The position numbers were made by a program, and so were the translations under genes. Source: Mycobacterium sp. (GTDB lineage: Bacteria > Actinomycetota > Actinomycetes > Mycobacteriales > Mycobacteriaceae). From it: DNA of 36,758 nt. Shown one piece after another: positions 1-11,398 of the stretch. The stretch lies in contig JAOPVI010000322.1 in NCBI GenBank assembly GCA_025966225.1, positions 1-36,758 on the forward strand, read 5' to 3'. Position 1 is the first letter of the stretch, and each line of letters starts with the position of its first letter. The notes beneath the pieces were generated by a model that saw only the letters and a list, made by a program, of their open reading frames with translations, had not been told where the DNA came from and made no database searches.

Positions 1-2612
<2,612 letters not shown>

Positions 2613-2672
2613 GGACTTGCCTCCAGGAGAATGCGGGGCCGGATGCTCGATGTGTAGGAACTAGACAGAGAT

Positions 2673-2686
2673 TAGAACACGTTACG
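2673..2686. promoter_or_regulatory. KstR operator-like site (TAGAACACGTTACG)
   Basis: Matches the published KstR consensus TnnAACnnGTTnnA except the last base; lies in the divergent hsaA/kshB intergenic region. Confidence 0.7.
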
Positions 2687-2740
2687 ATTTGTGTCGAGTA
2701 ACGCATTCCTATGGCGGCTAGACCTGCGGAAGCGCATTTT

Positions 2741-2754
2741 TGTAACATGTTCTA
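2741..2754. promoter_or_regulatory. KstR operator (TGTAACATGTTCTA)
   Basis: Full match to TnnAACnnGTTnnA, upstream of the likely kshB start at 2814. Confidence 0.85.
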
Positions 2755-2813
2755 GTTCTGGGCGGATACTTCTCGGAAATCGCTCAGACTCTTTCAGAAG
2801 AGGGGACGCTAGC

Positions 2814-3872
2814 GTGACGGACGAGCCGCTCGGCAGCCACGTGCTCGAGTTGCAGTTGACCGACGTCGTCGATGAGACCGCCGACGCGCGCTCGCTGGTC
2901 TTCAGGGTGCCCGACGGCGTGCAGATTCCCGCGGACCGGCTGCGGCACGCGCCGGGTCAGTTCCTCACGCTGCGCGTGCCCAGTGAGCGCACCGGGTCGG
3001 TGGCGCGCTGCTATTCGCTGTGCAGCTCGCCGTTCGCCGGCGAGCCCCTGACCGTCACGGTCAAGCGCACCGCGGACGGCTACGCCTCCAACTGGCTGTG
3101 CGACAACGCCCACCCCGGCATGCGCATCCACGTGCTGGCTCCGTCGGGCACGTTCGTACCCAAGACGCTCGACGCAGACTTCCTGCTCCTGGCAGCAGGC
3201 AGCGGCATCACGCCCATGATGGCGATCCTCAAGTCGGCGCTGACCGAGGGCGGCGGCCAGGTGCTGCTGGTCTACGCCAACCGCGACGAGGGTTCGGTGA
3301 TCTTCGGCGCCGCACTGCGCGAGCTGGCGGCGAAGTACCCCGACCGGTTGACGGTCGTGCACTGGCTGGAGTCGGTGCAGGGCCTGCCGAGTGCCCTGGC
3401 GCTGGGAGGGTTGGTGTCGCCCTACAGCGCGCGCGACGCCTTCATCTGCGGACCAGGGCCGTTCATGGCGGCGGCCGAGGAAGCGCTGAAGTCCGCAGGG
3501 GCCGCGCCGGAGCGCATCCACATCGAGGTCTTCAAGTCGCTCGAGTCCGATCCGTTCGCTGCGGTGACGATCGAAGAAGACGACAGCGACGAAGGTCCGG
3601 CCACCGCCGTGGTGACCCTTGACGGGGACACCCACGAAGTGCGTTGGCCACGCAACGCCAAGCTGCTCGACGTGTTGCTGGACAAGGGGCTCGACGCGCC
3701 GTTCTCCTGCCGCGAGGGGCACTGCGGCGCGTGTGCCGTGCTGATGAAGAGCGGTGACGTCGACATGCACGTCAATGACGTGCTCGAACAGTCCGATCTC
3801 GACGAGGGCCTGATCCTGGCCTGCCAGGCGCACCCGAAGTCCGATTCCGTTGAAGTCACCTATGACGAGTAG
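2814..3872 (+). CDS. kshB: 3-ketosteroid-9-alpha-monooxygenase, ferredoxin reductase component KshB
   Basis: FAD/NAD reductase domain plus C-terminal plant-type 2Fe-2S (CREGHCGACAVLM...LACQAHP). GTG start at 2814 preceded by an AGAGGGG-like RBS; the longer ORF from 2691 would put a KstR site inside the gene. Confidence 0.93.
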   Translation: MTDEPLGSHVLELQLTDVVDETADARSLVFRVPDGVQIPADRLRHAPGQFLTLRVPSERTGSVARCYSLCSSPFAGEPLTVTVKRTADGYASNWLCDNAHPGMRIHVLAPSGTFVPKTLDADFLLLAAGSGITPMMAILKSALTEGGGQVLLVYANRDEGSVIFGAALRELAAKYPDRLTVVHWLESVQGLPSALALGGLVSPYSARDAFICGPGPFMAAAEEALKSAGAAPERIHIEVFKSLESDPFAAVTIEEDDSDEGPATAVVTLDGDTHEVRWPRNAKLLDVLLDKGLDAPFSCREGHCGACAVLMKSGDVDMHVNDVLEQSDLDEGLILACQAHPKSDSVEVTYDE

Positions 3873-3906
3873 CCAGCGGGCTAACCTTTGCCCCATTCGA
3901 AAGGGG

Positions 3907-4455
3907 ATGGACATGAGGCGGTTTGCCGGCGTCGCCGCACTCGGCTGGGCCGTGGCGCTGACCATCGCGCTCATCACGCCGACCGCCGTGGCCTCGGCCG
4001 CGGAGAACTCTGCGACGGCCTCGATCCCGATCGACGACGTCACCACCCTCGAGGTCCACACCACCGCCAATTGTGTGAAGGCCGACGGCCAGTGCTACTT
4101 CACCTCGTCGGCGAACCTGTTGACGCCGGACGGCCCGACGGGTTTCCCGCCTCAGTTCTATGCACGTCAGAACACCACGGTGCGGTCGATGGACCGCATG
4201 GTCTACCTTGACTCGGACTTCTCCGCCCCGAACACCAGAATGTTCAAATCGATTGGCTCCGTTGAGTTCAGCACCGTCTACTTCGACGGCGGACCGCCCG
4301 AGAAGTTCACCCTGCATGGCAATACGCGGACCACCGATTGGGCCACCGGGCGACCGAAGACCGATGCCAACTTCATCGCCTGCTCGTACATCCAGGTGGG
4401 CTACGCCAACGTGAACCTGACGTCACCGACCGCCTGCGCGACCACCACGTACTAG
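3907..4455 (+). CDS. Putative secreted protein (Rv3572-like position)
   Basis: MDMRRFAGVAALGWAVALTIALITPTAVASAAE signal peptide; AAGGGG RBS just upstream; located between kshB and fadE34 as Rv3572 is in M. tuberculosis. Confidence 0.75.
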   Translation: MDMRRFAGVAALGWAVALTIALITPTAVASAAENSATASIPIDDVTTLEVHTTANCVKADGQCYFTSSANLLTPDGPTGFPPQFYARQNTTVRSMDRMVYLDSDFSAPNTRMFKSIGSVEFSTVYFDGGPPEKFTLHGNTRTTDWATGRPKTDANFIACSYIQVGYANVNLTSPTACATTTY

Positions 4456-5186
4456 GAGTTGACGGGGACCAGCACCGGTTGGTCGCGGTACAGCGCCGGG
4501 AACAACTGCTTGAGCCCGTTCACCTTTGGCATGTCGTTGATCGCGATGTACGGGTAGGTGGGGTTCGAGTTCAGGTAGTTCTGGTGGTAGCCCTCGGCGG
4601 GGAAGAACCCGGTGTTTCGGCTCGACCTTGGTGACGATCGGGGCGGGGAAGGCCTTGGCCGCGTTCAGCTGAGCGAGGTACGCGTCCGCGACTCGCTGTT
4701 GAGTCGCATCCTGCGCGAAGATCGCCGACCGGTACTGCGTGCCCTCATCCGGACCCTGCCGGTTGAGTTGGGTGGGGTCGGTTACGACCGAGAAGTAGAT
4801 CCGCAGGAGCTGGCCGAAGGTCACCTGGCTCGGGTCATAGGTGATACGCACGGACTCCGCGTGGCCGGTACTGCCGGTGCTGACGGTGTCGTAGTCCGCC
4901 GTGTCCTTGCTGCCGCCCGCGTATCCGGACTCCGCCTCGGGCACGCCCTTGACGTGCTGGAACACCCCTTGGACACCCCAGAAGCAGCCACCTGCGAGCA
5001 CGTCGTCTCGCTGGCGGCCGACACGGGCGTTGGTTCGTCGAGGGCCGGAGCCGGAACCATGGAGTCGGATGCGTCGCTGGTGGCCTGCATCACCTGGGGT
5101 AAGCCGATGAACACGGCTCCGGCGACGCCCACTAGCCCGAGCCCGGTCGCGAGGGTCAGCCGGACGCGGGATGTCATTGCACGCAT
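4452..5186 (-). pseudogene. msrA: Peptide-methionine (S)-S-oxide reductase MsrA with signal peptide; two compensating frameshifts relative to the expected protein
   Basis: N-terminus MRAMTSRVRLTLATGLGLVGVAGAVFIG in one frame; VLAGGCFWGVQGVFQHVKGVPEAESGYAGG...QYRSAIFAQD in another; NTGFFPAEGYHQNYLNSNPTYPYIAINDMPKVNGLKQLFPALYRDQPVLVPVNS* back in the first. Shifts near 5001-5006 and 4613-4618. Confidence 0.7.
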
Positions 5187-5296
5187 GCACCAGTGTCCCA
5201 GCGGCCATTCCCAATCGGTGGAAACGGTTGTTGCCGGCTGCTGACGGAATGGGCCCCCGAACCGGTTCTGGGCCGTGGTGGTCCTACCGTCGACAC

Positions 5297-5482
5297 ATGA
5301 CCGTCCCGACCTCACCGCCCATGCCCCGACGGCGCGTACTGCTCGGCACTGCGATGCTCGGCGTGCTCGCGGGATGCAGCTCGCTGCGCAACAAGGCCGA
5401 GGCTGCGCCGCCCAGTGGGAACTTCGAAGTCACCCATTCCGACCAGGAGTGGCACAAGCTGCTGAACTCACAGCAGGCTTGA
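5297..5482 (+). pseudogene. Short lipoprotein/Tat-like leader plus about 20 N-terminal residues resembling MsrB; probable msrB remnant
   Basis: MTVPTSPPMPRRRVLLGTAMLGVLAGCSSLRNKAEAAPPSGNFEVTHSDQEWHKLLNSQQA*: 'FEVTxSDxEWxxLLxxQQ' is how SelR/MsrB domains begin; no catalytic region follows, next sequence is antisense fadE34. Confidence 0.55.
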
Positions 5483-5500
5483 GTTCTCAACGCGGAGTCC

Positions 5501-7621
5501 CTACCTCGGAAGGCCAAGCAGCCGTTCCCCGGCCAGGGTCAACAGGATCTGCTCGGTGCCCCCCGCGATCGACAGGCAACGGGTGTTGAGGAAGTACCGC
5601 ACGTCGGGCGAATCTACGAGGCCTGCGCCGTCGTAGGAATCCATGATGGTCTCGGCGAGGTTCTGCCGATAACGCACGCCGATCAACTTGCGCACGCTCG
5701 ACGGCGCCCCGGGGTCGTGACCGCCGACGGCCAGTTGCGCGATCAACTGGTCCAACAGCGCTCCGACCTGAGCCGCGCCGATGAGCGCCCCGAGTCGGTC
5801 GGCTTCGGCCGGATCCACGTCCCCGTCGCCGATCACGTCGAGCAGGTGCTCCATGCCCTTGTCGAGCGCACCTCCGGCCGCGATCGCGATCCGTTCGTTG
5901 GCCAACGTGGTGCGCGCCAGCGGCCAGCCCCCGTCGACCGGTCCGACGACCATGCCGTCCGGCACGAACAGGTCGTCGAAGAAGACCTCGTTGAACAGGG
6001 CTTCCCCGGTGATCTCGCGCAGCGGGCGGATGTCGATGCCCGGCGAGCGCATGTCGACCAGGAAGTAGGTGATGCCCTTGTGTTTTGGAGCGTCCGGGTT
6101 GGTACGGGCCAGACAGATGCCCCAGTCGGCGCGGTGCGCGTTCGACGTCCACACCTTCTGCCCGGTGAGCAGCCAGCCGCCGTCGGTGCGAACGGCCTTG
6201 GTGCGCAACGCCGCAAGGTCTGAGCCCGCCCCCGGCTCGCTGAACAACTGGCACCAGTACACGTCACCGTTGAGCGTGCCCGGAATGAACTTCTCGATCT
6301 GCTCGGGGCTGCCGTGCCCGAGGATCGTGGGGGCCGCCCACCAACCGATCGAGATGTCGGGCCGCTTCACGCCCGCAGCCTCGAGCTCCTGATCGATGAC
6401 CAACTGCTCGGCGGGCGACGCCGCGCGCCCGTGCGGCTTGGGCCAGTGCGGCGCCATCAAGCCGGACTCGGCCAGCGCGACCTGACGCTTCTCCTCGGGC
6501 AGCGCGGCGATGTCGGCGACCACCCCGGCGATCTCGGCCCTGATGTTTTCGCCGTCGGTGACGTCGACGTCGAGTTGGCGCCGCACACCCGCGCGGGTCA
6601 GGTCCGCACACCGCCGTAGCCAGAACGACTTGCCACCGAGGAACTGCGCGATGGCGTACGCGCGCCGCATGTACAGGTGCGCATCGTGCTCCCAGGTGAT
6701 GCCGATGCCGCCGAGCACCTGGATGCAGTCGCGGGCGTTGACCTTCGCGGCCTCGATGCCGGTTGCGGCGGCCACGGCGACGGCGATGGACAGCTGCGCC
6801 ACGTCGTCATCGGCAACCGCGCCTGCGGCGTCAGCCGAGGCGACGGCGATCTGTTGGGCGCGCAGCAGCATCTCGGCGCACATGTGCTTGACCGCCTGGA
6901 AGCTGCCGATCGGCTTGCCGAACTGCTCGCGCACCTTGGCGTAGTCGGTCGCGGTGTCGAGCATCCAGCGGGCCAGTCCGGCGGCCTCGGCCGCGAGCAC
7001 CGTCGCCGTCAGGTCCACCATCCGTTGGTGCGTCAGCGGCAGCACCGTCGCGGGCGCGGACGCAAGTTCCACCCGGGCCAACGGACGGGAGAAGTCGGTG
7101 GCCTCGAGCGCCTCGACGGCGGCCCCCCCTGCGGCGGCGTCGACCAACACCCACTGGTCGCCAGCCGGAAGGACGAGCAGCCCATCGGCCACCCCACCCA
7201 GCACGAACTCCGCGGTGCCGGTCGCGGTGCCGGAGCCTGCGTCGAACGTGATGTCCGAACCCAGCGCGACACCCGCAGTGCGCTCGCCGGAGGCCAACCC
7301 ATCGAGCAGCTTCTCGTCTGTGACGACGAGGGTCGCAAGGGCCGTCGTCGCGACCGGGCCGGGGATCAACGCCGCGGCGGCCTCGTCGACCATCGCGCAC
7401 AGGTCCTCGATGCTGCCGCCCGCGCCCCCCAGATCTTCGGGGATCGCCACTCCGAATATCCCTAGCTGCGCCAACCGCTCGTATACGGCCCGCCACGCGT
7501 CGGCGTTGCCCTGTTCGACGGCACGCACGGCCGCGATCGCACCGGAACCCGAGGCCCAGCTCCTGACCAGCTCGCGCGCAGCAAACTGTTCGTCGGTGAC
7601 GGTGGAAGACACCACGTACAT
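5501..7621 (-). CDS. fadE34: Fused acyl-CoA dehydrogenase FadE34 (cholesterol side-chain degradation)
   Basis: 706 aa tandem acyl-CoA dehydrogenase domains; second half carries WCQLFSEPGAGSDLAALRTKA and GGTEQILLTLAGERLLGLPR; divergent from kstR. Confidence 0.9.
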   Translation of the reverse strand: MYVVSSTVTDEQFAARELVRSWASGSGAIAAVRAVEQGNADAWRAVYERLAQLGIFGVAIPEDLGGAGGSIEDLCAMVDEAAAALIPGPVATTALATLVVTDEKLLDGLASGERTAGVALGSDITFDAGSGTATGTAEFVLGGVADGLLVLPAGDQWVLVDAAAGGAAVEALEATDFSRPLARVELASAPATVLPLTHQRMVDLTATVLAAEAAGLARWMLDTATDYAKVREQFGKPIGSFQAVKHMCAEMLLRAQQIAVASADAAGAVADDDVAQLSIAVAVAAATGIEAAKVNARDCIQVLGGIGITWEHDAHLYMRRAYAIAQFLGGKSFWLRRCADLTRAGVRRQLDVDVTDGENIRAEIAGVVADIAALPEEKRQVALAESGLMAPHWPKPHGRAASPAEQLVIDQELEAAGVKRPDISIGWWAAPTILGHGSPEQIEKFIPGTLNGDVYWCQLFSEPGAGSDLAALRTKAVRTDGGWLLTGQKVWTSNAHRADWGICLARTNPDAPKHKGITYFLVDMRSPGIDIRPLREITGEALFNEVFFDDLFVPDGMVVGPVDGGWPLARTTLANERIAIAAGGALDKGMEHLLDVIGDGDVDPAEADRLGALIGAAQVGALLDQLIAQLAVGGHDPGAPSSVRKLIGVRYRQNLAETIMDSYDGAGLVDSPDVRYFLNTRCLSIAGGTEQILLTLAGERLLGLPR

Positions 7622-7664
7622 CTCCGGCCTCCTAGGCTTCGGGCAAGAAGGCGGTGCTTCTTAC

Positions 7665-7678
7665 TAGAACGTGTTCTA
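7665..7678. promoter_or_regulatory. KstR operator (TAGAACGTGTTCTA, near-perfect palindrome)
   Basis: Full match to TnnAACnnGTTnnA in the fadE34/kstR divergent promoter. Confidence 0.88.
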
Positions 7679-7819
7679 ATGGTGACAGCGATCGAACGTC
7701 AAGTCGACCGCCATTAGAGCAGGACACGCCGGTGTCCCGGGGGCGCGGAGGTGCGAAATTAGTCGGCGCCGTGCGTATCGTTTTCACACAGTGACGAACG
7801 TGAAGGAGCTGCTCGCCTC

Positions 7820-8506
7820 ATGTCTGGATCTTCACAGCCAGCAGTTACCACCCCGGGTTCGGGGTCCGATTCGGCCACCAGCCCACGCCGGGTGACCACC
7901 GTGTCCGTTCTGGCCGAGTCCGAGCTCGGATCCGAAGCTCAACGGGAACGCCGCAAGCGCATCCTGGACGCCACCCTGGCAATCGCCTCCAAGGGCGGCT
8001 ACGAGGCCGTTCAGATGCGGGCCGTGGCCGAACGCGCAGACGTCGCCGTCGGCACGCTCTATCGCTACTTCCCATCCAAGGTGCACCTCCTGGTGTCCGC
8101 GCTCGGCCGCGAGTTCGAGCGTATCGACGCCAAGACCGATCGGGCGGCGCTCACAGGCGGCACCCCGTATCTGCGGCTCAACATGATGGTCGGCAGGCTC
8201 AACCGAGCCATGCAGCGAAACCCGCTGCTCACCGAGGCCATGACACGCGCATTCGTGTTCGCCGACGCGTCGGCCGCCGGTGAAGTTGATCACGTCGGCA
8301 AGCTGATGGACTCGATGTTCGCGCGCGCGATGAGCGAGGGCGAACCGACCGAGGATCAGTTCCACATCGCACGGGTGATCTCCGACGTATGGCTGTCGAA
8401 CCTGCTGGCATGGCTGACGCGCCGCGCCTCGGCCACCGACGTCAGCAAACGGCTCGACCTGGCCATGAGGCTGCTCATCGGAGACGGCGAGCACCCGAAG
8501 ATCTGA
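7820..8506 (+). CDS. kstR: TetR-family cholesterol catabolism repressor KstR
   Basis: VLAESELGSEAQRERRKRILDATLAIASKGGYEAVQMRAVAERADVAVGTLYRYFPSKVHLLVSALGREFERIDAKTDRAA closely resembles the known mycobacterial KstR sequence. N-terminal start uncertain. Confidence 0.96.
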   Translation: MSGSSQPAVTTPGSGSDSATSPRRVTTVSVLAESELGSEAQRERRKRILDATLAIASKGGYEAVQMRAVAERADVAVGTLYRYFPSKVHLLVSALGREFERIDAKTDRAALTGGTPYLRLNMMVGRLNRAMQRNPLLTEAMTRAFVFADASAAGEVDHVGKLMDSMFARAMSEGEPTEDQFHIARVISDVWLSNLLAWLTRRASATDVSKRLDLAMRLLIGDGEHPKI

Positions 8507-8514
8507 TCACCACA

Positions 8515-9282
8515 GTGAGCGGGCTACCGGCAGACCTCGTCGTCGCGCTCGACGCGGCCGCTGCAACGGACCGCCTCCTGGTGGCGTCGGACTTCGACGG
8601 CACGCTCGCGCCGATCGTCAACAACCCGGCCGACGCGCGCGCTCTCCCCCGCGCCGCCGAGGCGCTGGCCGCACTGGCAGAATTGCCGCGCACGTCCGTC
8701 GTGCTGGTGTCGGGTCGGGCGCTGACGACCCTGCGTGAGCTCTCCGCGATGCCGTCGACCGTGCATCTGGTGGGCAGCCACGGGGCCGAGTTCGATTCCG
8801 GCGGCTTCGCCAACCCGATCGACACCGAACTGTTGGAGCGGATCACCGCGGAGTTGACCGCGATCGCGTCGGGGCGGCCCGGTGTGACGGTCGAGCCCAA
8901 ACCTGCGAGCGTCGCACTGCACGTGCGCAACGCCAGCGCCGACGACGGCGCGGCGGCATTGGATGCGGCGCGCGCGGCCTCCGAGTCGTGGGACGCCGAA
9001 CTCACCGCGGGCAAGGCAGTGCTGGAGTTCGCCGTCGTCACCACGGACAAGGGGGAGGCGATCGACGTGCTGCGGGAGCAGACCGGCGGGACGGCAGTGG
9101 TGTTCTTCGGCGACGACGTCACCGACGAGAAGGCGTTCCGACGCATGCGCGATGCCGACGTCGGAGTGAAGGTCGGTCACGGCGACACTCTTGCCGCGTA
9201 CCGCGTGGACGCACCGGACGACGTCGCCGCGGCGCTGGCGTACCTTTTGGACGTGCGCGGCGGGTTTGTCCACAGAGGTTGA
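8515..9282 (+). CDS. otsB: Trehalose-6-phosphate phosphatase (HAD family)
   Basis: [13 protein letters not shown] (HAD motif I), LVSGR motif [12 protein letters not shown] motif IV; GTG start at 8515 after kstR. Confidence 0.88.
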   Translation: MSGLPADLVVALDAAAATDRLLVASDFDGTLAPIVNNPADARALPRAAEALAALAELPRTSVVLVSGRALTTLRELSAMPSTVHLVGSHGAEFDSGGFANPIDTELLERITAELTAIASGRPGVTVEPKPASVALHVRNASADDGAAALDAARAASESWDAELTAGKAVLEFAVVTTDKGEAIDVLREQTGGTAVVFFGDDVTDEKAFRRMRDADVGVKVGHGDTLAAYRVDAPDDVAAALAYLLDVRGGFVHRG

Positions 9283-9344
9283 TTCGCGGCTCAATGTGTC
9301 GGTGGATTGGGGACCGTCACCCGCACCCGAACCCGAACCCGGCT

Positions 9345-9600
9345 ACACGCCATCGAAGGCGCTTGCCGTCCGACTATGTGCGCTACCGGGATCTGACCTG
9401 CCGCTTCCCCAACTGCGACCAACCGGCCCTGGCCTGCGACGTCGATCACACCGTCCCGCACGGCGACGATGACCACACCCATCCGTCGAATCTCAAGTGC
9501 CAGTGCCGCTTTCACCATGTACTGAAACCTCTGCGGCACGCGCGCCGTCGCGAAGGTTACAGCCTCGCCGCCGCCAATCACCGCCCGGGGAATGTAGCGG
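9345..9600 (+). pseudogene. 13E12-repeat-family / HNH endonuclease remnant (no DUF222 N-terminus)
   Basis: [15 protein letters not shown] then, in another frame, [55 protein letters not shown] domain of 13E12 family, truncated and frameshifted. Confidence 0.75.
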
Positions 9601-10041
9601 TTAACGCGTCAGCGCCCGTTCAGCAGTGCGCGTGACACCCTCCATCCCCATTGGAACGAGTCGCGCATACAGACGCGTGAGAAGACCGGAGAACACTGGA
9701 GCAGTCATTCGGAACGTAGTCGTCCAAAATACTTCAGTGCCACCAGGAATCTCTTGAAACGTGATCGACCCACCGTCGTGCTCAATGCGGGGAATCATCG
9801 AAAGAGCTTTGTAGCTCATGTAGCGCGGTCGCTCGAATCCAGTGACTACTTCGGTGATCTTCGAGGCCACGCTGGCGAATTCTCGAATCGAGCCGACACC
9901 GTTGGGATCGGGTCCATCGGCGGGTTGGACTCGGGAGTAGAACATTCCGGGGACGGAGGCCCAGTTCGTCCCATCTGCGATCCAGTCGAACACCTCGTCG
10001 ATGGGTGCGGCAACGGACCGCCGCATGCTCACTGTTTGCAT
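9601..10041 (-). CDS. SRPBCC family (polyketide cyclase/START-like) protein
   Basis: 146 aa from [56 protein letters not shown]...: typical SRPBCC start and strand pattern. Confidence 0.8.
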   Translation of the reverse strand: MQTVSMRRSVAAPIDEVFDWIADGTNWASVPGMFYSRVQPADGPDPNGVGSIREFASVASKITEVVTGFERPRYMSYKALSMIPRIEHDGGSITFQEIPGGTEVFWTTTFRMTAPVFSGLLTRLYARLVPMGMEGVTRTAERALTR

Positions 10042-10184
10042 CGTCCCCAACCCCTTCGATGACACCCCGCCGAAAGCTCTACGAAGCATTGCGTAGGCAT
10101 GGCCCGACCGGCGGCGATATCACGCAAATCGACGGCGAGGGTGCAATGCCTGCCTGCCGACCGTCAAAGCGTTCTTCAGCCAGT

Positions 10185-10270
10185 CGCACTCACCGTCTGC
10201 TCAAGACCTTCTGGGGCTGGACAGACGAACAACTCCGCCACCGCCTCCGACCCGCCACCGTTCTGAAAGT
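10185..10270 (+). pseudogene. Second 13E12/HNH fragment
   Basis: HRLLKTFWGWTDEQLRHRL resembles the HHLLKTFWGWRDEQLPDGT segment that follows the HNH motif in 13E12 proteins. Confidence 0.6.
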
Positions 10271-10278
10271 GGCTCTCG

Positions 10279-11379
10279 CTAGGCCGGGGGTCCCGACGTA
10301 CGGCCACGCACCAACTCGGTCTCCAGTACTTCGACGACGGGCAGGCCCGACCGCGGTGGGTTGTGGAGCAGCCAGCCCGCGCGGCGGCCTTTCTCGACGC
10401 TGGGTTGGATCACGGTCGTGAGGCCTCGCGCGATTGCTTCCGGTACTCCGTCGAAACCCGTTACCGTCATCTGACCCGGAACGTAAATGCCATGTGCGCG
10501 TAGGTAATCCATCGCGGATATGGCGAGCACGTCGGCGGTGCACATGAGTACGGTGATTCGCGGGTTGGCCGCTAGCGCGACTTCTGCGGCGGCACCGCCA
10601 GAGGTCGGCAGGTGTTCGTAGCTTTCCACCACGGTGAGCGAATCCGGTTCGAGCCCTGCTTCTTCCATCGCGTCGAGCACGCCGTGAATGCGTTCCCGCT
10701 GCACGTGGGAGTGTGGCGATTTGACCCGGTCCGGGCCTGCGAGCGCGGGTGCCTCGTTGTCGTGCGGCCAGTCCCTTCCCAGCCGCATCGTCAGCAGGCC
10801 GAGGTTCCGATGACCCAGTCCCACAACGTGATCCGCGATCGCTCTCATGGCGGCCCGATCATCGATGCAGACCCGCGACGTCCCAGGCACTCCCATGGGC
10901 TGGTCGACGACGACTACGGGAAGTCCGCGCTGCGCGACGACCGCAAGGTAGGGGTCGTCATCGGCGGCGGAGTACACGACGAACCCGTCGACGCCTGCGG
11001 ACAACACCGCCGAAGTTCCGTCGGTCAGGCTGCGCCCCGGACCAACGGCGACCAGCAGCAGGCCCTGACCCGCCTCCTCGCACGATTCGGCGAGCCCCGT
11101 CACGAATCCCAGCGCCGCCGGGTCGCTGAACGAATAGTCGAGCGGTTCGGTCAGCACAAGGCCAACGGCGCCTGCCTTGCGGGTGCGCAGCGAGCGTGCG
11201 ACGGGGTCCGGGCCGGGGTATCCGAGCTTCTTGGCGGTGGCGAGCACCCGTTCGCGAAGGTCGGCCGACAACTGGTCTGGCCGGTTGTAGGCGTTGGAGA
11301 TGGTGGTGCGGGACACCTTGAGTTCAGCGGCGAGGGAAGCCAGAGTCGCGCGCCGCCTTGGCATCGGACCACTGGACAT
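10279..11379 (-). CDS. LacI-family transcriptional regulator (Rv3575c-like)
   Basis: ATLASLAAELKVSRTTISNAYNRPDQLSADLRERVLATAKKLGYPGPDPVARSLRTRKAGAVGLVL: LacI HTH plus periplasmic-binding-like sensor. Confidence 0.9.
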   Translation of the reverse strand: MSSGPMPRRRATLASLAAELKVSRTTISNAYNRPDQLSADLRERVLATAKKLGYPGPDPVARSLRTRKAGAVGLVLTEPLDYSFSDPAALGFVTGLAESCEEAGQGLLLVAVGPGRSLTDGTSAVLSAGVDGFVVYSAADDDPYLAVVAQRGLPVVVVDQPMGVPGTSRVCIDDRAAMRAIADHVVGLGHRNLGLLTMRLGRDWPHDNEAPALAGPDRVKSPHSHVQRERIHGVLDAMEEAGLEPDSLTVVESYEHLPTSGGAAAEVALAANPRITVLMCTADVLAISAMDYLRAHGIYVPGQMTVTGFDGVPEAIARGLTTVIQPSVEKGRRAGWLLHNPPRSGLPVVEVLETELVRGRTSGPPA

Positions 11380-11398
11380 GCTCCATGACGTTAGTGGA

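Noticed and set aside
2784-4070. Long minus-strand ORF (428 aa) antisense to kshB
   Set aside because: High-GC shadow frame; composition is Arg/His/Gly-rich with no domain and the sense strand encodes a clear KshB.
4452-5186. Programmed ribosomal frameshifting in msrA
   Set aside because: Would need two opposite shifts, with no evident slippery heptamer or stimulatory structure; decay or sequence error is simpler.
5462-5500. TGA after LLNSQQA in the msrB stub as a possible selenocysteine codon
   Set aside because: MsrB selenocysteine lies near the C-terminal catalytic site, not after ~20 residues, and readthrough does not yield MsrB sequence.
10612-11388. 258-aa plus-strand ORF antisense to the LacI regulator
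   Set aside because: Shadow ORF; the LacI frame has a clear HTH and sensor domain.
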